Shown here piece by piece: positions 60,699 to 64,000 of a stretch of DNA of 64,000 bases (the first letter of the stretch is position 1; every line of letters starts with the position of its first letter). The position numbers were made by a program, and so were the translations under genes. The stretch is from Mycolicibacterium tokaiense (lineage in GTDB: Bacteria; Actinomycetota; Actinomycetes; Mycobacteriales; Mycobacteriaceae). The stretch lies in assembly GCF_010725885.1 (NCBI RefSeq), contig NZ_AP022600.1, positions 5,952,001 to 6,016,000 of the forward strand. The letters run 5' to 3'. The notes below the pieces were generated by a model. The model ran no database searches. It was not told the DNA's origin and worked only from the letters and a program-made list of their open reading frames with translations.

Positions 60699-61250
60699 CT
60701 ACACCGGGTCGACCCGGACCCGTCCGTCGCCGCCGTCGGTGACCACGAAGTCGGCGCGGTCGCGCGGATCGAATTCGGCGATCAGCGCGTCCTCCTGGCG
60801 CGCCCAGCGGTCCCAGTGCGGTCGGAAGGTGTCGCCGTCGCGCTGCAACGCCCGCTCTTTGCGGACCCCATCGGGTACCTCGACCCAGATCCTCACGTCG
60901 GCCAGCTCGGCGTTGCCGCCGGACAGCGCGCCCACGCCTTCCACGATCAGGCGCTCGGCGTCGACGGTGCGCCATTCTGCCGGGCGGTCAGCGGTCCAGT
61001 CCCAGCGTCGCCACCGCGCCACCCGCCCCGCCGAGCGGGGTGCCAGCAGTTCGCTGTGCAGGTGCTCGACGGCGGCGGCCAGGCCGTCCCAGCCGGGGTA
61101 GATGTCCTCCAAACGCACCACGGCGCTGCCGGCCCAGCGTCCCTGCAACTCGTCGGCCAGCGTCGTCTTGCCCGCTCCGGAGCGTCCGTCGATCAGGACC
61201 GTGGTGGCGCCGGTGGTGTGCAGCAGCCAGGCCAGGTCATCGAGAGTCAT
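60699..61250 (-). CDS. P-loop NTPase, uridine-kinase-like
   Basis: A 183-residue P-loop protein with Walker A IDGRSGAGKTTLA (about 20-32), LEDIYPGWDG (a Mg/substrate Asp as in uridine kinases) and LIVEGVGAL. It probably phosphorylates a small alcohol or nucleoside. It lies just upstream of the thiamine riboswitch but has its own start and 44 bases separate them, so a link to thiamine is not shown. Confidence 0.78.
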   Translation of the reverse strand: MTLDDLAWLLHTTGATTVLIDGRSGAGKTTLADELQGRWAGSAVVRLEDIYPGWDGLAAAVEHLHSELLAPRSAGRVARWRRWDWTADRPAEWRTVDAERLIVEGVGALSGGNAELADVRIWVEVPDGVRKERALQRDGDTFRPHWDRWARQEDALIAEFDPRDRADFVVTDGGDGRVRVDPV

Positions 61251-61360
61251 CCGCGAGAGTCCTTGTCGGCGAGTCCACTTCCCTGCGTGTCGAACATCTG
61301 TTCTAATGGCTCCCGCTCGCCGGTCCGCCGTCTGCGGGCAACCCAGAGAAGGAGTTCACC

Positions 61361-61741
61361 GTGACGATCACAGTAGACAATCCGACCATCATCGACGTTC
61401 CCGAGCCCGCAGTACCCGCGACGGACACCCCCGTCGTCGCCGAGGAGAAGCCCAAGAAGCGGGCCGGCCGCAAGACCAAAACGCTCGAGCTCACCCTCAC
61501 GGTCACCGGTACCGCCGACGGCGAATGGCACGCCGACCTCAAGCAGGGCAGTACCTTCCTGGCGCGCAATCTCGCCGTCGCTGCCGCAGCCGTGTCGCGC
61601 GCGGCCAGAGAATTGCATGACGACCTGTCCGGCCCCATCGACGAGGTGATCGAAGAGGCGCGTTCGCAGCAGGCTGCCAAGGTGGCCGCGCTGGAGGCTG
61701 AGTTGGCCGCCGCCAAGCTGGCGCTGGCCGAGTTGGACTGA
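61361..61741 (+). CDS. DUF6319-like small protein
   Basis: A 126-residue protein: acidic Pro-rich N terminus, a Lys/Arg-rich segment KPKKRAGRKTK (about 30-40), a small beta domain (LELTLTVTGTADGEWHADL) and a C-terminal coiled coil rich in Ala/Glu/Leu (about 97-125). The basic stretch suggests nucleic-acid binding. GTG start with GAAGGAG upstream. Role unknown. Confidence 0.7.
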   Translation: MTITVDNPTIIDVPEPAVPATDTPVVAEEKPKKRAGRKTKTLELTLTVTGTADGEWHADLKQGSTFLARNLAVAAAAVSRAARELHDDLSGPIDEVIEEARSQQAAKVAALEAELAAAKLALAELD

Positions 61742-61797
61742 CCTCCTAAGGGACCACGGCGCGGCACCCTAATATTGACCGACACGTCGGGAGTGGG

Positions 61798-63249
61798 GTG
61801 AGGTCAATGCTGCGCTTCGCGACGCCGCTGGTGGTCTTTCCCGTGCTCTACGCGCTGTCGGTGCTGGTCGGACGCGCCACCCGACTGGGCGGCGGCGAAG
61901 TTGCGCTGGTGTGGCCCGCGGCGGCGGTCGGCGTCATCTGGCTGCTGTCGACCCGGCGCGCACCTCGGTGGGAGCGCCTGCTGCATCTCGGTCTCCTTGC
62001 TGCCGTGGCGTTGATCATGAACGTGGCCACGGGTGGATCGTGGTCTCTTGCTCTGTGGTTCAGCCTGGTCAACGTCGTCCTGTCGGTGATCACCGTCGAG
62101 ATGCTGGCGTTCGGCCGCGACGAGGTGGCACTCCGGGATCCCGCCGACTTCGCCCGTCTGATCGTGGCGGTGGGCACAGGTACGGTGTGCGCCGCAGTAT
62201 TGGCGACGGGGTACTTCGTCGTCGCCCTCGATGCGCCCCTGTGGGAGACGTTCGCGCTGTTCGCGGTGCGCAACGGGGCGACCGCGCTGCTGGGGCTGTC
62301 GGTCTGGCTGGTGTGGCGGCACCGGCCTCCGCGGCAGATGCGTTTCGGCATGACGTCGATCGGCGAAGCGGTACTGGTGGCCGGCGGCCTGACGTTCGTC
62401 TTCTTCTGGACGTTCTGGCTGAATTTCACAGTCCCGACGGCATTCCTGACCCTGGTGCCGGCCATGTGGGTCGCGCTGCGCTACAGCACCACGATCAGCA
62501 CGGCCTTCCTGCTGGCCGCGGGCGTGTGGATCATCTACGCCACGCTCGCGAACCGAGGCTTCCCGGTGACCGACATGCATATCCGGGCACTGCTGGCGCA
62601 GGCCGTGATCTGCAGCCTGAATCTGGTGGTCCTGACCCTGTCGCTGTACCGCGACTCGCGGACCCGCCTGATCGCCGAGCTGGAACAGGCCCGCGATCGG
62701 GCCGACCACCTGGCCACCCACGACCCGCTGACCGGGCTGGCCAACCGCGCTCTGTTCACCGAGCGGCTGGAGCACGCCCTGGCCCAGGCGCAGGACGGGG
62801 CCTCGAACGGGTTGGGCCTGATCTTCCTCGACCTGGACGGCTTCAAAGCCGTCAACGACACCTGGGGTCACGTCGAAGGTGACGAGGTGCTCCTGGAGGT
62901 CGCGAAGCGGGTCGAGACGGCGATCCAGCACACCGACACCGCGGCCCGCCTCGGCGGCGACGAGTTCGCGGTGCTGCGCCCCGGAACCGCCGACGTGGCG
63001 CAATTGGAGGTGCTCGCCGAGTATCTGCGCACCGAACTCCGCCGGCCGATCCCCCTGCGCGTCGGCGTTGTCTGCGACCGACTGTCGGTCAGTGTGGGTG
63101 TGGTGACCTCGCGTACCAACTGTGATGTCGAGGTGCTGCTACGGCGCGCGGATGCCTTGATGTACCACGCCAAGCGGAATGGGAAAGACTGCGTCGTCAG
63201 CATCGATGCGTCGTCGGAAGTGGGCACAGGAGAAGAAACTCCGGCGTAG
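61798..63249 (+). CDS. Diguanylate cyclase with N-terminal MASE1-like membrane domain
   Basis: A 483-residue protein. Residues about 5-290 have eight or so hydrophobic segments in the MASE1 sensor pattern, followed by a short helical linker and a GGDEF domain (THDPLTGLANR, FLDLDGFKAVND, intact GGDEF at 386-390, SVGVV). It would make cyclic di-GMP in response to a signal at the membrane. GTG at 61798 or ATG at 61807. TAATAT near 61770 may be the -10 box. Its stop codon lies over the last three bases of the tRNA gene on the other strand. Confidence 0.87.
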   Translation: MRSMLRFATPLVVFPVLYALSVLVGRATRLGGGEVALVWPAAAVGVIWLLSTRRAPRWERLLHLGLLAAVALIMNVATGGSWSLALWFSLVNVVLSVITVEMLAFGRDEVALRDPADFARLIVAVGTGTVCAAVLATGYFVVALDAPLWETFALFAVRNGATALLGLSVWLVWRHRPPRQMRFGMTSIGEAVLVAGGLTFVFFWTFWLNFTVPTAFLTLVPAMWVALRYSTTISTAFLLAAGVWIIYATLANRGFPVTDMHIRALLAQAVICSLNLVVLTLSLYRDSRTRLIAELEQARDRADHLATHDPLTGLANRALFTERLEHALAQAQDGASNGLGLIFLDLDGFKAVNDTWGHVEGDEVLLEVAKRVETAIQHTDTAARLGGDEFAVLRPGTADVAQLEVLAEYLRTELRRPIPLRVGVVCDRLSVSVGVVTSRTNCDVEVLLRRADALMYHAKRNGKDCVVSIDASSEVGTGEETPA

Positions 63250-63320
63250 GGCGGGCGGGGCTCGAACCCGCGACCAAGGGATTATGAGTCCCCGGCTCTA
63301 ACCAACTGAGCTACCGCCCC
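63247..63320 (-). tRNA. tRNA with CAT anticodon (elongator Met, or Ile2)
   Basis: A full cloverleaf of 74 bases: acceptor GGGGCGG pairs with CCGCCCT (one G-U at 1-72), D stem GCTC/GAGC, anticodon stem GGGGA/TCCCT with loop CTCATAA, T stem GCGGG/CCCGC with TTCGAGC, discriminator A. CCA is not encoded. The anticodon stem lacks the three G-C pairs of initiators. Lysidine-modified Ile2 cannot be ruled out. Confidence 0.88.
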
Positions 63321-63386
63321 CAGGCGCGTCTGCGCGGCCGTAATCTTCGCATGCGGCCACACCGCATTCCACAGCGCGCCCGGGTC

Positions 63387-63441
63387 GAGACTGCGGTGAC
63401 GCCCGCCCTGGGGTGCCGAACATGGGCGTCACCGCAGTCTC
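63387..63441. repeat. Perfect 18-bp inverted repeat
   Basis: GAGACTGCGGTGACGCCC at 63387-63404 recurs as its exact complement at 63424-63441 with a 19-base loop. It lies between the tRNA gene and the permease stop at 63457 and could end permease transcription or be one of the palindromic repeats common in mycobacterial intergenic regions. Confidence 0.75.
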
Positions 63442-63456
63442 TAGCGGGTGGTGAGG

Positions 63457-64000
63457 TCAGGACGAGATCGACGTCGACGGCTTCCACGCCAGCGCGCCGA
63501 TGACCAGGCCGAGGAACGGGATGGCCGCCAGCACCGTGCTCAACCCGACGCTGCCGCCGGTGACCAGGGTGAAGTTCGACAGCACCAGCCACAGGCAGCC
63601 CAGCAGTCCGAGCACGGCCAGCCCGGGCGCGATGCGGGTCTGCCACACCCCCGACACCCGGTCCTTGTTGCGCAGGAAGAACACCAGCACGGCCACCGAG
63701 GTGGTGAGCATCAGGATGACCATGCCGACGGTGGCGACACCGGCCATCGAGCCGAACACCCCGACCAGCGGGTCGATGCCCAGCACGGCCAGGATCGCGA
63801 CGATGATGGCCGCGGTGATGGTCTGCACCACAGAGGAGAACGCCGGTGACTCGTGCCCGTCGTGCACGGCCGCCAACCGCGACGGCAGCAGGCCCTTGCG
63901 CGACAGCACGAACTGATAGCGGGCGATCACGTTGTGGAAGGACAGCACGCAGGCGAACAGGCTGGTCAGCAGCAGCACGTTGACGATGTCGCGGCCGATG
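63457..64000 (-). CDS. Amino-acid permease (APC family), partial, 5' end beyond window
   Basis: At least 181 codons of the C-terminal part of an APC-superfamily transporter, with FHNVIARYQFVLSRKGLLPS and RLAAVHDGHESPAFSSV typical of this family and five hydrophobic segments after it. The frame stays open to the window edge (IGRDIVNV precedes), so the start lies outside. It would carry amino acids or amines across the inner membrane. Confidence 0.82.
   Translation of the reverse strand, partial: IGRDIVNVLLLTSLFACVLSFHNVIARYQFVLSRKGLLPSRLAAVHDGHESPAFSSVVQTITAAIIVAILAVLGIDPLVGVFGSMAGVATVGMVILMLTTSVAVLVFFLRNKDRVSGVWQTRIAPGLAVLGLLGCLWLVLSNFTLVTGGSVGLSTVLAAIPFLGLVIGALAWKPSTSISS

Noticed and set aside
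63247..63320. Initiator tRNA-fMet
   Set aside because: Base 1 pairs with 72 (G-U) and the anticodon stem lacks three consecutive G-C pairs before the loop.
1..64000. Insertion sequences, prophage or CRISPR array
   Set aside because: No transposase, integrase, phage structural or Cas-like product and no regularly spaced repeats were seen on either strand.

Overview
The window looks like a chromosomal stretch of a fast-growing mycobacterium (Mycolicibacterium-type actinomycete). This is inferred from the high G+C content, many GTG starts and stop/start overlaps, a WXG/EspC-like operon resembling the Rv3899c/Rv0029 group, a CpnT-like NAD-glycohydrolase toxin with immunity genes, an excalibur protein with a probable leaderless start, and a DUF6319-type small protein. 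I see no insertion sequence, phage gene or CRISPR array.

Layout. 0-2.9 kb: a sodium/solute symporter with a small membrane partner, divergent from a LacI-type regulator, with a perfect 22-bp palindrome between them. 3-8.9 kb: an operon that appears less G+C-rich, with a dimethylformamidase-like hydrolase followed by a complete ribose-type ABC importer. 8.8-11.1 kb: a WXG/EspC-like operon plus a 55-residue gene. 11.2-18.4 kb: small proteins, a three-subunit periplasmic-type molybdenum hydroxylase, a DUF2306 membrane protein and an exported M23 peptidase.

18.6-32.5 kb: a regulatory and redox island. It holds three very large LuxR-type ATPase regulators (LALs), two NmrA-like proteins, one SDR, one nitroreductase, an ECF41-like sigma factor whose C-terminal extension is almost absent, a second ECF sigma factor and a metallo-beta-lactamase-fold hydrolase. 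Three intergenic regions carry the same promoter pattern, TGTCAC(A/G)-N16-(G/T)GTC, which matches the known ECF41 promoter type. This predicts a local, self-activating regulon.

32.4-36.6 kb: a metallophosphoesterase, C-terminal remnants of a helicase and a SIMPL-domain gene, then a polymorphic-toxin locus: a TNT-type toxin, its overlapping immunity gene, and a second immunity gene preceded by the tail of a lost toxin.

36.7-48.8 kb: a divergent catabolic cluster. Leftward: peptide-type binding protein, Asp-box sialidase-like protein, SDR, an in-frame fusion of a DUF1537 sugar-acid kinase with a PdxA2-type dehydrogenase, and a DeoR regulator. Rightward: DppBCDF-like transporter, aldo/keto reductase and HpcH/HpaI aldolase, ending in a terminator. 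Together these suggest import of a glycoside or sugar-acid conjugate, its cleavage, and conversion to pyruvate- and triose-phosphate-level products.

49-56 kb: a redox operon (two NDH-2-like flavoproteins, cupin, NmrA, SDR, nitroreductase, cyclic-nucleotide-domain histidine kinase, and an SDR that has lost its catalytic residues) that reuses the gene families of the 18-31 kb island. 56-64 kb: DUF3159 protein, methyltransferase, excalibur protein, a TPP-riboswitch-controlled YkoEDC-type thiamine-precursor importer, P-loop kinase, DUF6319-like protein, MASE1-GGDEF diguanylate cyclase, a CAT-anticodon tRNA and the 3' part of an amino-acid permease.
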